A DNA stretch of 64,000 nt from Nocardia aurea (GTDB taxonomy: Bacteria > Actinomycetota > Actinomycetes > Mycobacteriales > Mycobacteriaceae): NCBI RefSeq assembly GCF_003123685.1, contig NZ_QCYJ01000170.1:62001-126000 (forward strand), given 5' to 3'. The position numbers and the translations under genes are program-made. The notes under the pieces are model-generated. The model did not search any database, was not told the origin of the DNA, and was given only the letters and a program-made list of their open reading frames with translations. Each line of letters opens with the position of its first letter. Position 1 is the stretch's first letter. Of this stretch, positions 34,249 through 42,575 are shown in pieces.

Positions 34249-36124
34249 TCCCGCGCTGTTCGCGACGGCTCCCACCGGACCCTCGGTGGTGACGGATGCC
34301 GCGGGCTACGGCCCCGACTCGCTGGCCCTGTTCGGCCACGACCCCCTGTGGCTGATCATCGCCAAATCCCTGGCGATCTTCGCGTTCCTGCTGCTCACCC
34401 CGATGATCGCGGTGGTGGCCGAGCGAAAGATCGTGGCGCGCATGCAGATGCGGCTCGGGCCGAACCGGGTCGGGCCGGGCGGATCGCTACAGGCGGTCGC
34501 CGACGGCGTGAAGATGGCCCTCAAAGAGGACATCATCCCGGCCATCGTCGACAAACCCATCTACATCCTGGCGCCGATCATCGCGATCACCCCCGCCTAC
34601 ATGGCCTTCGCGGTCATCCCGTTCGGCGGTGAGGTCTCCATCGCCGGGCACGCGACGGCGTTGCAGCTGACCGACCTTCCGGTCGCGGTGCTCTACATCC
34701 TGGCCATCACCTCGATCGGGGTGTACGGAATCGTGTTGGCGGGCTGGGCTTCCGGGTCCACCTACCCGCTGCTGGGCGGCCTGCGCTCCACCGCGCAGGT
34801 GATCTCCTACGAGATCGCGATGGCGCTGTGCTTCGCCGCGGTCTTCCTGCACGCGGGCACCATGGCCACCTCCGGCATCGTGTCCGCGCAGTACGGCACC
34901 TGGTTCGTCTTCCTGTTGCTGCCCTCGTTCCTGATCTACTGCGTGTCGATGGTCGGCGAGACCAACAGGGCGCCCTTCGACCTGCCCGAGGCCGAAGGCG
35001 AACTCGTCGGCGGATTCCACACCGAGTACTCCTCGCTCAAATTCGCCATGTTCATGCTCGCCGAGTACATCAACATGGTCACGGTGTCGGCGCTGGCCAC
35101 CACGCTGTTCCTCGGCGGCTGGCACGCACCGTGGCCGGTCAACATGTGGTCGGGCGCGAACTCCGGCTGGTGGGGACTGCTCTGGTTCACCCTCAAGGTG
35201 TGGACGTTCCTGTTCGTCTTCATCTGGTTGCGCGGCACCCTGCCCCGGCTGCGCTACGACCAGTTCATGGCGCTGGGATGGAAACTGCTGATTCCGGTGT
35301 CGCTGCTGTGGGTGATGGTCGTGGCGGGGATCCGGGTGCTCGACATCGAGGGCGTCCACATCCAGACCCCGGCGCTGGTCGTCAGCGGACTCGTCATCAC
35401 CGCGCTCATGGTGTGGCGGTTCCTGCGCGCGGGCCGGGCGGTCGGAAAACCGGTGCCCGAACCCGATCCGGAACCGACCGGATCCGGTGTGTCCGGTGTC
35501 TTCTTGGGATTCCCGACCCCGCCGCTGCCCGCCCGCGCGCACGGAAGCGACATCCACGAGGCGGGCCTGTTCGAACCGCTGGCCGGTTTCGCCGTCACCG
35601 CGCGAACCATGTTCAGGAAGCCCAATACCGAGTCCTATCCGGAACAGAAAGTGCCGACCGCGGCTCGGTATCACGGACGCCATCAGCTGAACCGGTACGC
35701 GGACGGACTGGAGAAATGCATCGGCTGCGAACTGTGCGCGTGGGCATGTCCCGCCGACGCGATCTTCGTCGAGGGCGCGGACAACACCGAGGCGGAACGC
35801 TTCTCGCCGGGTGAACGCTACGGGCGGGTCTACCAGATCAACTACCTGCGTTGCATCGGCTGCGGTCTGTGTATCGAAGCGTGCCCGACCAGGGCGTTGA
35901 CGATGACCAACGAGTACGAACTCACCGACGACAACCGGGCCGACCTGATCTACGAGAAGCAACAGTTGCTCGCCCCGATGGAACCGGGAATGTCCCCGGT
36001 CCCGCACGCGATGCATCCGGGCACCACCGAGGGCGATTACTACCGCGGCGATATTCCCGGCGGCCACGGTCCCGGCGCGACCGCGCCGCCCGCGACCGTC
36101 GGTGCGGAAGGAGGTGCGCGATGA
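34241..36124 (+). CDS. nuoHI: Fused NADH-quinone oxidoreductase subunits H and I
   Basis: 627 residues in one uninterrupted frame. Residues 1 to about 400 are NuoH: AERKIVARMQMRLGPNRVGPGG, GWASGSTYPLLGGLRSTAQ, ETNRAPFDLPEAEGELVGGF, with multiple membrane helices. A hydrophilic linker of about 40 residues rich in Pro and Glu follows. From about 442 the sequence is NuoI: CIGCELCAWACPADAI near 493 and CIGCGLCIEACPTRALT near 538, the ligands of N6a and N6b. Normally two genes. An in-frame GTG (35489) and TTG (35504) lie in the linker without ribosome sites, so separate NuoI initiation cannot be excluded. NuoI docks on NuoH's cytoplasmic face, so the fusion is structurally reasonable. Confidence 0.9.
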   Translation: MSDPALFATAPTGPSVVTDAAGYGPDSLALFGHDPLWLIIAKSLAIFAFLLLTPMIAVVAERKIVARMQMRLGPNRVGPGGSLQAVADGVKMALKEDIIPAIVDKPIYILAPIIAITPAYMAFAVIPFGGEVSIAGHATALQLTDLPVAVLYILAITSIGVYGIVLAGWASGSTYPLLGGLRSTAQVISYEIAMALCFAAVFLHAGTMATSGIVSAQYGTWFVFLLLPSFLIYCVSMVGETNRAPFDLPEAEGELVGGFHTEYSSLKFAMFMLAEYINMVTVSALATTLFLGGWHAPWPVNMWSGANSGWWGLLWFTLKVWTFLFVFIWLRGTLPRLRYDQFMALGWKLLIPVSLLWVMVVAGIRVLDIEGVHIQTPALVVSGLVITALMVWRFLRAGRAVGKPVPEPDPEPTGSGVSGVFLGFPTPPLPARAHGSDIHEAGLFEPLAGFAVTARTMFRKPNTESYPEQKVPTAARYHGRHQLNRYADGLEKCIGCELCAWACPADAIFVEGADNTEAERFSPGERYGRVYQINYLRCIGCGLCIEACPTRALTMTNEYELTDDNRADLIYEKQQLLAPMEPGMSPVPHAMHPGTTEGDYYRGDIPGGHGPGATAPPATVGAEGGAR

Positions 36125-36951
36125 CCGCCACGACACTGCTGCTCGCCGCGGAACCGCTCGCCAGGACTTCGACCGACGAGGCTGTCCTGTTCTGGATCCT
36201 GGCCCCGGTGGCCGTGGTCGGCGCGCTCGGCATGGTGTTCTCCACCAAGGCGGTGCATTCGGCGCTGTGCCTTGCCGCCACCATGCTCACCCTGGCCGCG
36301 TTCTACATCGCCCAGGACGCGCTGTTCCTCGGCGTCGTGCAGATCGTCGTCTACACCGGCGCGGTGATGATGCTGTTCCTGTTCGTGCTGATGCTCGTCG
36401 GTGTCGACTCGACCGAATCGCTGAAGGAGACGCTGCGCGGGCAGCGCCTGGCCGCCGCCGCGGTCGGACTCGGCTTCGGCATCCTGCTGATCAGCGGAAT
36501 CGCCACCGGGGTACGCGATTCCGATATCGCCTTCCCCGCCACCGGTTTCCCCGGGCGTGATGTCATCGCCGAACTGGCCGAGCTGATCTTTGTGCGCTAC
36601 GTGTGGGCCTTCGAACTCACCGGGGCGCTGCTGATCACCGCCACCATCGGGGCGATGGTGCTCGCGCACCGGGAACGGTTCGAACCGCAGCCCGATCAGC
36701 GCGAGATGTCGCGCCGCCGCTTCCGCGACCGCGACAAGCGAGCCACTCCGCTGCCGACCCCCGGCGTGTACGCCCGCCACAACGCGGTCGACATTCCGGC
36801 CAGGCTGCCGGACGGTTCGTTCGAGGAGCTGTCGGTGAGCAGCATCCTGCGCCACCGCAGGAACCGGGCGTCGACCGAGGCCGCGGTCCTCTCGGTCGGC
36901 ACCCCCGCTACACCCCCTCGAGAGTCCACTGACGAGGAAGGCAACCGGTGA
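36121..36951 (+). CDS. nuoJ: NADH-quinone oxidoreductase subunit J
   Basis: 276 residues, five membrane helices. FLGVVQIVVYTGAVMMLFLF carries the third-helix region with its conserved tyrosine and glycine, part of the conformational switch near the quinone site. The cytoplasmic C-terminal tail of about 90 residues (RRRFRDRDKRATPLPTPGVY onward) is typical of actinobacterial NuoJ and longer than in E. coli. Ideal GGAGGTG upstream; ATGA overlap with nuoHI. Confidence 0.95.
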   Translation: MTATTLLLAAEPLARTSTDEAVLFWILAPVAVVGALGMVFSTKAVHSALCLAATMLTLAAFYIAQDALFLGVVQIVVYTGAVMMLFLFVLMLVGVDSTESLKETLRGQRLAAAAVGLGFGILLISGIATGVRDSDIAFPATGFPGRDVIAELAELIFVRYVWAFELTGALLITATIGAMVLAHRERFEPQPDQREMSRRRFRDRDKRATPLPTPGVYARHNAVDIPARLPDGSFEELSVSSILRHRRNRASTEAAVLSVGTPATPPRESTDEEGNR

Positions 36952-37247
36952 ATCCCGAGAACTACCTGTTCCTGTCCGCCCTGCTGTTCACCATCGGGGC
37001 GGCGGGCGTGCTGCTGCGACGCAACGCCATCGTGGTCTTCATGTGCATCGAATTGATGCTCAACGCCGTGAATCTCGCATTCGTCACCTTCGCCAGGATG
37101 CACGCCGACCTGGACGGGCAGGTGTTCGCGTTCTTCACGATGGTGGTCGCCGCGGCCGAAGTCGTCGTCGGACTCGCCATCATCATGACCATCTTCCGCG
37201 CCCGCCGCTCGACCTCGGTCGACGACGCCAATCTGCTGAAGTTCTGA
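36948..37247 (+). CDS. nuoK: NADH-quinone oxidoreductase subunit K
   Basis: 99 residues, three helices. LLRRNAIVVFMCIELMLNAVNLAFV contains the conserved Glu of helix 2; a second Glu sits in VVAAAEVVVGLAI. Both belong to the proton pathway and quinone coupling. GTG start overlapping the nuoJ stop by 4 bases; nuoL starts immediately after. Confidence 0.96.
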   Translation: MNPENYLFLSALLFTIGAAGVLLRRNAIVVFMCIELMLNAVNLAFVTFARMHADLDGQVFAFFTMVVAAAEVVVGLAIIMTIFRARRSTSVDDANLLKF

Positions 37248-37248
37248 C

Positions 37249-39135
37249 GTGGATACGGCAACGCTCTGGCTGCTGCCCGCCCTGCCGCTGGCGGGCGCCG
37301 TCTTCCTGCTGCTGATCGGGCGCTACGGGCGACGATGGGGTCATCTGCTCGCGTGCGCGACCGCGCTGGCCTCGTTCGGGGTCGCGGTGTGGGCGTTCTT
37401 CGGCATGCTCGGCCGCGACGGCGAGGACCGCGCGATCCATCTCGACCTGTTCCAATGGGTGCCGGTGGCCGGTCTCCGGGTCGACTTCGGACTCCAGATG
37501 GACCAGCTGTCCATCTGTTTCGCGCTGCTCATCACCGGCGTGGGAACCCTGATCCACATCTACTCGGTCGGCTATATGGCCCAGGATCCGGCGCGCCGGC
37601 GGTTCTTCGCCTACCTCAACTTGTTCCTGGCGGCCATGCTGCTGCTGGTCCTGGCGAACAACTACCTGGTCCTGTACCTGGGCTGGGAAGGCGTCGGGCT
37701 CGCCTCCTACCTGCTGATCGGTTTCTGGAGCGAGAAGCCCTCGGCGGCAACGGCGGCCAAGAAGGCCTTCGTGGTCAACCGGGTCGGTGACATGGGTTTG
37801 GCACTGGCGATGATGGTCATGTTCGCCACGTTCGGCTCCGTCGGTTTCGGGCCCGTCTTCGACGCGGCGCCCGGCGCGAGCGAGGGGACGCTGACCGCGA
37901 TCGGCTTGCTGCTCCTGCTCGCCGCCTGCGGCAAATCCGCGCAGGTGCCGCTGCAATCCTGGCTCGGGGACGCGATGGAGGGCCCGACACCGGTCTCCGC
38001 GCTCATCCACGCGGCGACCATGGTCACCGCGGGCGTCTACCTGATCACCCGCTCCAACGCCATCTTCGACCTGGCGCCCAACGCCCGGCTCGCGGTGGTG
38101 CTGGTCGGCGCGGTGACGTTGCTGTTCGGCGCGATCATCGGCTGCGCCAAGGACGACATCAAGAAAGCGCTCGCCGCCTCGACCATGAGCCAGATCGGAT
38201 ACATGGTGCTGGCCGCGGGACTCGGACCCGCCGGATACGCCTTCGCGATCATGCATCTGCTCACCCACGGGTTCTTCAAGGCGGGGCTGTTCCTCGGCGC
38301 GGGTTCGGTCATGCACGCGATGGACGACGAAACCGATATGCGCCGCTACGGCGGATTGCGCACCCTGCTGCCGATCACCTACGCCACTTTCGGACTCGGC
38401 TATCTGGCCATCATCGGGGTGCCGCCGTTCGCGGGGTTCTTCTCCAAGGACAAGATCATCGAGACCGCGTTCGACCAGGGTGGGGTCAACGGACTGGCGC
38501 TCGGTGCGATCACCTTGCTCGGCGCGGGCCTGACCGCCTTCTACATGACGCGGGTGATGTTGATGACGTTCTTCGGTGAGCGTCGCTGGAAACCCGACAC
38601 CCACCCGCACGAATCCCCCGTCGTGATGACCGGGCCGATGATCCTGCTCGCTGTCGGCTCGGTGGCCTCGGGTCTGCTGTTCGTGCTCGGTTCCTCGTTG
38701 CAGAACTGGCTGGAACCGGTCGTCGGCGCCCATCACGGTGAACCGACGGTGCCCGCGGCCGTGGTCACCGCGCTGGCGTTGATCGTGGTCGCGGTCGGTG
38801 TCGGAGTCGCCTACTTGCAGTACGCGCGACGCCGGGTGCCCGAGACCGCGCCGGAACCGGTGACCCCGTTGACCGTCGCGGCGCGCCGCGATCTCTACGG
38901 CGACGCGATCAACGAGGGCGCGTTCATGCGGCCGGGACAGCATCTGACGCGGTCGCTGGTATTTCTCGACACTCGCGGAATCGACGGCGTCGTCAACGGC
39001 ACCGCCGCGACGATCGGCGGACTCTCGGCACGCGTCCGCCGGGTCCAGACCGGATTCGTGCGGTCCTACGCCCTGTCCATGTTCACCGGTGCGGCCCTGG
39101 TCGCCGCGGCCCTGTTGGCAGTGAGGCTCTGGTGA
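37249..39135 (+). CDS. nuoL: NADH-quinone oxidoreductase subunit L
   Basis: 628 residues. Antiporter-like pump subunit: NYLVLYLGWEGVGLASYLLIGFW with the key Glu, SWLGDAMEGPTPVSALIHAATMVTAGVYLI, and KDDIKKALAASTMSQIGYM. The C-terminal part supplies the lateral helix of the distal membrane arm. GTG 37249, overlapping nuoM by 4 bases. Confidence 0.96.
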   Translation: MDTATLWLLPALPLAGAVFLLLIGRYGRRWGHLLACATALASFGVAVWAFFGMLGRDGEDRAIHLDLFQWVPVAGLRVDFGLQMDQLSICFALLITGVGTLIHIYSVGYMAQDPARRRFFAYLNLFLAAMLLLVLANNYLVLYLGWEGVGLASYLLIGFWSEKPSAATAAKKAFVVNRVGDMGLALAMMVMFATFGSVGFGPVFDAAPGASEGTLTAIGLLLLLAACGKSAQVPLQSWLGDAMEGPTPVSALIHAATMVTAGVYLITRSNAIFDLAPNARLAVVLVGAVTLLFGAIIGCAKDDIKKALAASTMSQIGYMVLAAGLGPAGYAFAIMHLLTHGFFKAGLFLGAGSVMHAMDDETDMRRYGGLRTLLPITYATFGLGYLAIIGVPPFAGFFSKDKIIETAFDQGGVNGLALGAITLLGAGLTAFYMTRVMLMTFFGERRWKPDTHPHESPVVMTGPMILLAVGSVASGLLFVLGSSLQNWLEPVVGAHHGEPTVPAAVVTALALIVVAVGVGVAYLQYARRRVPETAPEPVTPLTVAARRDLYGDAINEGAFMRPGQHLTRSLVFLDTRGIDGVVNGTAATIGGLSARVRRVQTGFVRSYALSMFTGAALVAAALLAVRLW

Positions 39136-40775
39136 GTGACTTTCCTTGGTTGACGACGCTGTGGGTTCTGCCCGTCATCGGTGCGGCGGTGACCCTGGCG
39201 ATGCCCGCCGCGCGGCGCACCCTCGCCCGCGCGGTCGCGCTGTGCTTCTCGGTCGCGGTACTCGCCGTCGGCATCGTGGTCGCGGTGCTCTTCGAGCCCG
39301 GCGGTGAGCAGTTCCAGTTCGTCGAAGCACGCGAATGGATTCCGGCGTTCGGAGCGGGCTATACCGTCGGAATCGACGGCATCGCCATGGTTCTCGTACT
39401 GCTCACCGCCGGGCTCGTGCCGCTGCTGATTCTGGCGGGCTGGCACGACGATCGGGTTTTCGGCGGCGCGCCCGAGGACGCGGCGCCGACCCGGCACGCG
39501 CACATCTACGTGGCCCTGACCCTGCTCGTCGAGGCGATGGTGCTGGTCTCGTTCGTGTCGCTGGACATCCTGCTGTTCTACGTGTTCTTCGAGGCGATGC
39601 TCATCCCGATGTATTTCCTCATCGGCGGTTTCGGCGCGCGCACCGCCGACGCCTCGGCACGGCAGCAGCGTTCGCGCGCGGCCGTGAAATTCCTGCTGTA
39701 CAACCTGTTCGGCGGTTTGATCATGCTCGCCGCGGTGATCGGACTGTATGTGGTCACCGCGCGTGAGGGTCTCGGGGCGGGCGGCGGTGGCACCTTCGAT
39801 CTGCGCGACGTGATCGCCGCCGCCAACTCCGGGCAGCTCGGCGCGGCGCCGGCGGTGTTGAACGCGCTGTTCCTCGGTTTCATGTTCGCCTTCGCGGTGA
39901 AGGCGCCGCTGTGGCCGTTGCACACCTGGCTGCCCGACGCGGCGGTGGCCGCGACACCGTCGAGCGCGGTGCTGATGATGGCGGTGGTCGACAAGGTCGG
40001 CACCTTCGGCATGCTGCGCTACTGCCTGCTGCTGTTTCCCGAGGCGTCGAGTACCTATGCGCCGCTGGTGATCACGCTGGCGGTGATCGGCATCGTGTAC
40101 GGCGCGCTGCTCGCCATCGGTCAGACCGATGTGATGCGGTTGATCGCCTACACCTCGATCTCGCATTTCGGGTTCATCATCCTCGGCATCTTCGCCATGA
40201 CCAGCCAGGGCCAGACCGGGGCGACGCTGTACATGGTCAACCACGGCATCTCCACGGCGGCGCTGTTCCTGATCGCCGGATTCCTGGTGTCGCGCCGCGG
40301 CACGCGGGTCATCGCCGAATACGGCGGTGTCCAGAAGGTCGCGCCGGTGCTGGCCGGTACCTTCTTCATCGCCGGTCTGGCCACCCTGTCGCTGCCGGGC
40401 CTGGCGCCGTTCGTCAGCGAATTCCTGGTGTTGATCGGCACTTTCAGCCGCTATCAGGCGGCGGCGGTGGTGGCCACCATCGCGCTGGTGCTCGCCGCGC
40501 TGTATGTGCTGTGGCTCTACCAGCGGATGATGACCGGTCCGGTGACGAAGGGCAACGAGCACCTCTCCGATCTGGTGCCGCGGGAGATGATCGTGGTGGC
40601 CCCGCTGATCGCCGCGCTCATCTTCCTCGGCGTCTACCCGAAACCGGTACTGGACTTCATCGATCCCGCGGTGGGGCAGACCCTCACCACCATCGGGAAA
40701 CACGATCCGGAACCGTCCGTGCCCGCGCTGCCCGAGGCGGGCGCGGCGGATCGGCCGGGAGGTGGGCACCGGTGA
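39132..40775 (+). CDS. nuoM: NADH-quinone oxidoreductase subunit M
   Basis: 547 residues. Pump subunit with FYVFFEAMLIPMYFLIGGFG (conserved Glu), HTWLPDAAVAATPSSAVLMMAVVDKVGTFG and LIAYTSISHFGFIILGIFA. Starts at GTG 39132 overlapping nuoL. Its stop lies within the GTGA that begins the next small open frame, and the sequence just upstream (GGGAGGTG, 40757-40764) doubles as that frame's ribosome site. Confidence 0.96.
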   Translation: MSDFPWLTTLWVLPVIGAAVTLAMPAARRTLARAVALCFSVAVLAVGIVVAVLFEPGGEQFQFVEAREWIPAFGAGYTVGIDGIAMVLVLLTAGLVPLLILAGWHDDRVFGGAPEDAAPTRHAHIYVALTLLVEAMVLVSFVSLDILLFYVFFEAMLIPMYFLIGGFGARTADASARQQRSRAAVKFLLYNLFGGLIMLAAVIGLYVVTAREGLGAGGGGTFDLRDVIAAANSGQLGAAPAVLNALFLGFMFAFAVKAPLWPLHTWLPDAAVAATPSSAVLMMAVVDKVGTFGMLRYCLLLFPEASSTYAPLVITLAVIGIVYGALLAIGQTDVMRLIAYTSISHFGFIILGIFAMTSQGQTGATLYMVNHGISTAALFLIAGFLVSRRGTRVIAEYGGVQKVAPVLAGTFFIAGLATLSLPGLAPFVSEFLVLIGTFSRYQAAAVVATIALVLAALYVLWLYQRMMTGPVTKGNEHLSDLVPREMIVVAPLIAALIFLGVYPKPVLDFIDPAVGQTLTTIGKHDPEPSVPALPEAGAADRPGGGHR

Positions 40776-40852
40776 GGCCGTTGTGTTTTCTGCTGCTCGT
40801 CGCCGGGCTGATCAACCTCGCGACCCGGGTCTCCCTGACAAGGACGGCATAA
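40772..40852 (+). CDS. Predicted 26-residue membrane microprotein between nuoM and nuoN
   Basis: GTG 40772 to TAA 40850-40852, exactly bridging the gap between nuoM and nuoN. GGGAGGTG at 40757-40764 lies seven bases before the GTG, the start overlaps the nuoM stop (GTGA), and the nuoN GTG follows the TAA with no gap. The product is a hydrophobic stretch (LCFLLLVAGLINLATR) with a basic end, suited to one membrane helix. It may be an accessory single-helix component of complex I, or only a coupling peptide that carries ribosomes into nuoN. Similar peptides elsewhere are not known to me. Confidence 0.6.
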   Translation: MRPLCFLLLVAGLINLATRVSLTRTA

Positions 40853-42490
40853 GTGACTTCCCAGGATTACGGAACCGTGCTCGCCGCCACCGTGCCCGCG
40901 CCGAGTATCGAATACAGCACCCTGTCCCCCATGCTGATCGTCTTCGGCGCGGCGGTGGCCGGTGTGCTGGTGGAGGCGTTCGCGCCGCGCCGCTTCCGCT
41001 ACGGCATCCAGGTGGTGCTCGGAGTCGCCGCGTTGGCGGCGGCGCTGGCGGCGGTCGTGTTGTTGGCGGGCACCTCGGAGACGGCGGTGTCGGGCGCGGT
41101 CGCGATCGACGGGGTGACACTGCTGTTGCAGGGCACGATCCTGGTGGTGTCGATCCTGGGTCTGCTGCTGATCGCCGAACGTGGCATCGAAGGCCGGGCA
41201 GTCGCGCGATCGGGGCCGGGTACCTGGAGTCGTGCCGCCGCGACAGCCGAACGTGGCGGTCACCGCAGCGATGCCTTCACCGCGCAGGCCGCGGCGGTGC
41301 CGGGCAGCGCCGACGAAGCGGCGGCCGACCGGGCGGGGGCGGCCACCACCGAGGTGTTCCCGCTGACCATGCTGGCCATCGGCGGTCTGCTGCTCTTTCC
41401 CGCCTCCAATGATCTGCTGACGATGTTCGTCGCCCTCGAGGTGCTGTCGCTGCCGCTGTACCTGTTGTGCGGGCTCGCGCGCCGGAATCGGTTGCTCTCC
41501 CAGGAATCCGCGCTGAAGTACTTCCTGCTCGGTGCGTTCTCCTCGGCGTTCTTCCTCTACGGCGTCGCCCTGCTCTACGGCCAGGCGGGCACTGTCGAAT
41601 TGCCGGGCATCGCGGCCGCGATCGCCGGGAAGCCCTCCGACGACGCCGTGCTCGCACTGCTCGGCACCGCCATGCTGGCGGTCGGTCTGCTGTTCAAGAT
41701 CGGCGCGGTGCCTTTCCAGTCCTGGGTGCCCGATGTGTACCAGGGCGCGCCGACACCGATCACCGCGTTCATGGCCGCAGCGACCAAGATCGCGGCAGTC
41801 GGTGCGTTGTTGCGTGTGCTGCAAGTCGCGGTGCCGCAGTTGCGTGAGGACTGGCGGCCGATCCTGGCCGCCGTCGCGATCGCCACGATGGTGGCGGGCG
41901 CGGTCATGGCGATCACCCAGACCGATATGAAGCGCATGCTCGCGTATTCGTCGGTCGCCCACGCGGGTTTCATTCTCACCGGCCTGGCCGCGGCCGACGA
42001 AGCGAGCGTCAGCGCGGTGCTGTTCTATCTCATGGCCTACGGGCTCAGCACGATCGGCGCGTTCGCCGCGGTCTCGCTGGTCCGCGGCGCCGACGGCGGC
42101 GAGGCGACCGGCTTGGCGCAGTGGGCGGGTCTCGGGCGCACGAGTCCGCTCCTGGCGTCGCTGTTCGCGCTGTTCCTGCTCTCGTTCGCGGGTCTGCCGC
42201 TCACCAGTGGTTTCGTCGCCAAGTTCGCGGTATTCGGTGCCGCGGCCTCGGCCGACGCGATCTATCTGGTGATCGTCGGTGTGCTGTGCAGCGCGATCGC
42301 GGCCTTCTTCTACGTCCGCGTCATCGTCCTCATGTTCTTCACCGATCCCCCCGCGGACGCTCCCCGGGTCGTGACCCCGGTGCTGACCTCCATGGTGGTC
42401 GCCGGAACCGCCGCCGCCACCCTGGTTCTGGGCATCCTGCCCCAGCCGCTGCTCGATCTGGCCGAGCGGGCGTCGACTTTCGTCCGCTGA
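40853..42490 (+). CDS. nuoN: NADH-quinone oxidoreductase subunit N
   Basis: 545 residues. Pump subunit with FVALEVLSLPLYLLCGLARRN, FQSWVPDVYQGAPTPITAFMAAATK and RMLAYSSVAHAGFILTGL. About 60 hydrophilic residues (roughly 108-160, including DAFTAQAAAVPGSADEAAADRAG) are inserted after the third helix; mycobacterial NuoN has a similar insertion. AAGGA (40840-40844) precedes GTG 40853. Last gene of the operon, followed by a long hairpin. Confidence 0.96.
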   Translation: MTSQDYGTVLAATVPAPSIEYSTLSPMLIVFGAAVAGVLVEAFAPRRFRYGIQVVLGVAALAAALAAVVLLAGTSETAVSGAVAIDGVTLLLQGTILVVSILGLLLIAERGIEGRAVARSGPGTWSRAAATAERGGHRSDAFTAQAAAVPGSADEAAADRAGAATTEVFPLTMLAIGGLLLFPASNDLLTMFVALEVLSLPLYLLCGLARRNRLLSQESALKYFLLGAFSSAFFLYGVALLYGQAGTVELPGIAAAIAGKPSDDAVLALLGTAMLAVGLLFKIGAVPFQSWVPDVYQGAPTPITAFMAAATKIAAVGALLRVLQVAVPQLREDWRPILAAVAIATMVAGAVMAITQTDMKRMLAYSSVAHAGFILTGLAAADEASVSAVLFYLMAYGLSTIGAFAAVSLVRGADGGEATGLAQWAGLGRTSPLLASLFALFLLSFAGLPLTSGFVAKFAVFGAAASADAIYLVIVGVLCSAIAAFFYVRVIVLMFFTDPPADAPRVVTPVLTSMVVAGTAAATLVLGILPQPLLDLAERASTFVR

Positions 42491-42501
42491 TCGCCGCTGA
42501 A

Positions 42502-42570
42502 CGCCGGAGTACGCAACACTCACGGCTGCGGGCCTGAGAGGGTGGCAGTCGTGAGTGTTGCGTACCGGCG
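42502..42570. terminator. Long bidirectional hairpin after nuoN
   Basis: TACGCAACACTCACG (42510-42524) pairs perfectly with CGTGAGTGTTGCGTA (42550-42564). The stem continues inward for five more pairs (one G-U), around a 15-base loop. It fills the gap between converging nuoN and the BMP lipoprotein gene, so it can stop transcription from both sides. No U-tract. Confidence 0.82.
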
Positions 42571-42575
42571 TGACC

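Noticed and set aside
35489..35506. Internal GTG/TTG codons as the true nuoI start
   Set aside because: No ribosome site precedes them and there is no stop for nuoH, so NuoH would still be extended into NuoI. Kept only as a caveat.
34487..36136. A 549-codon open frame antisense to nuoHI, and similar long antisense frames over nuoG, nuoL, nuoM and nuoN
   Set aside because: These are shadows of the coding strand, with Arg/Gln/Asp/His-rich composition typical of reverse-complement reading of membrane protein genes.
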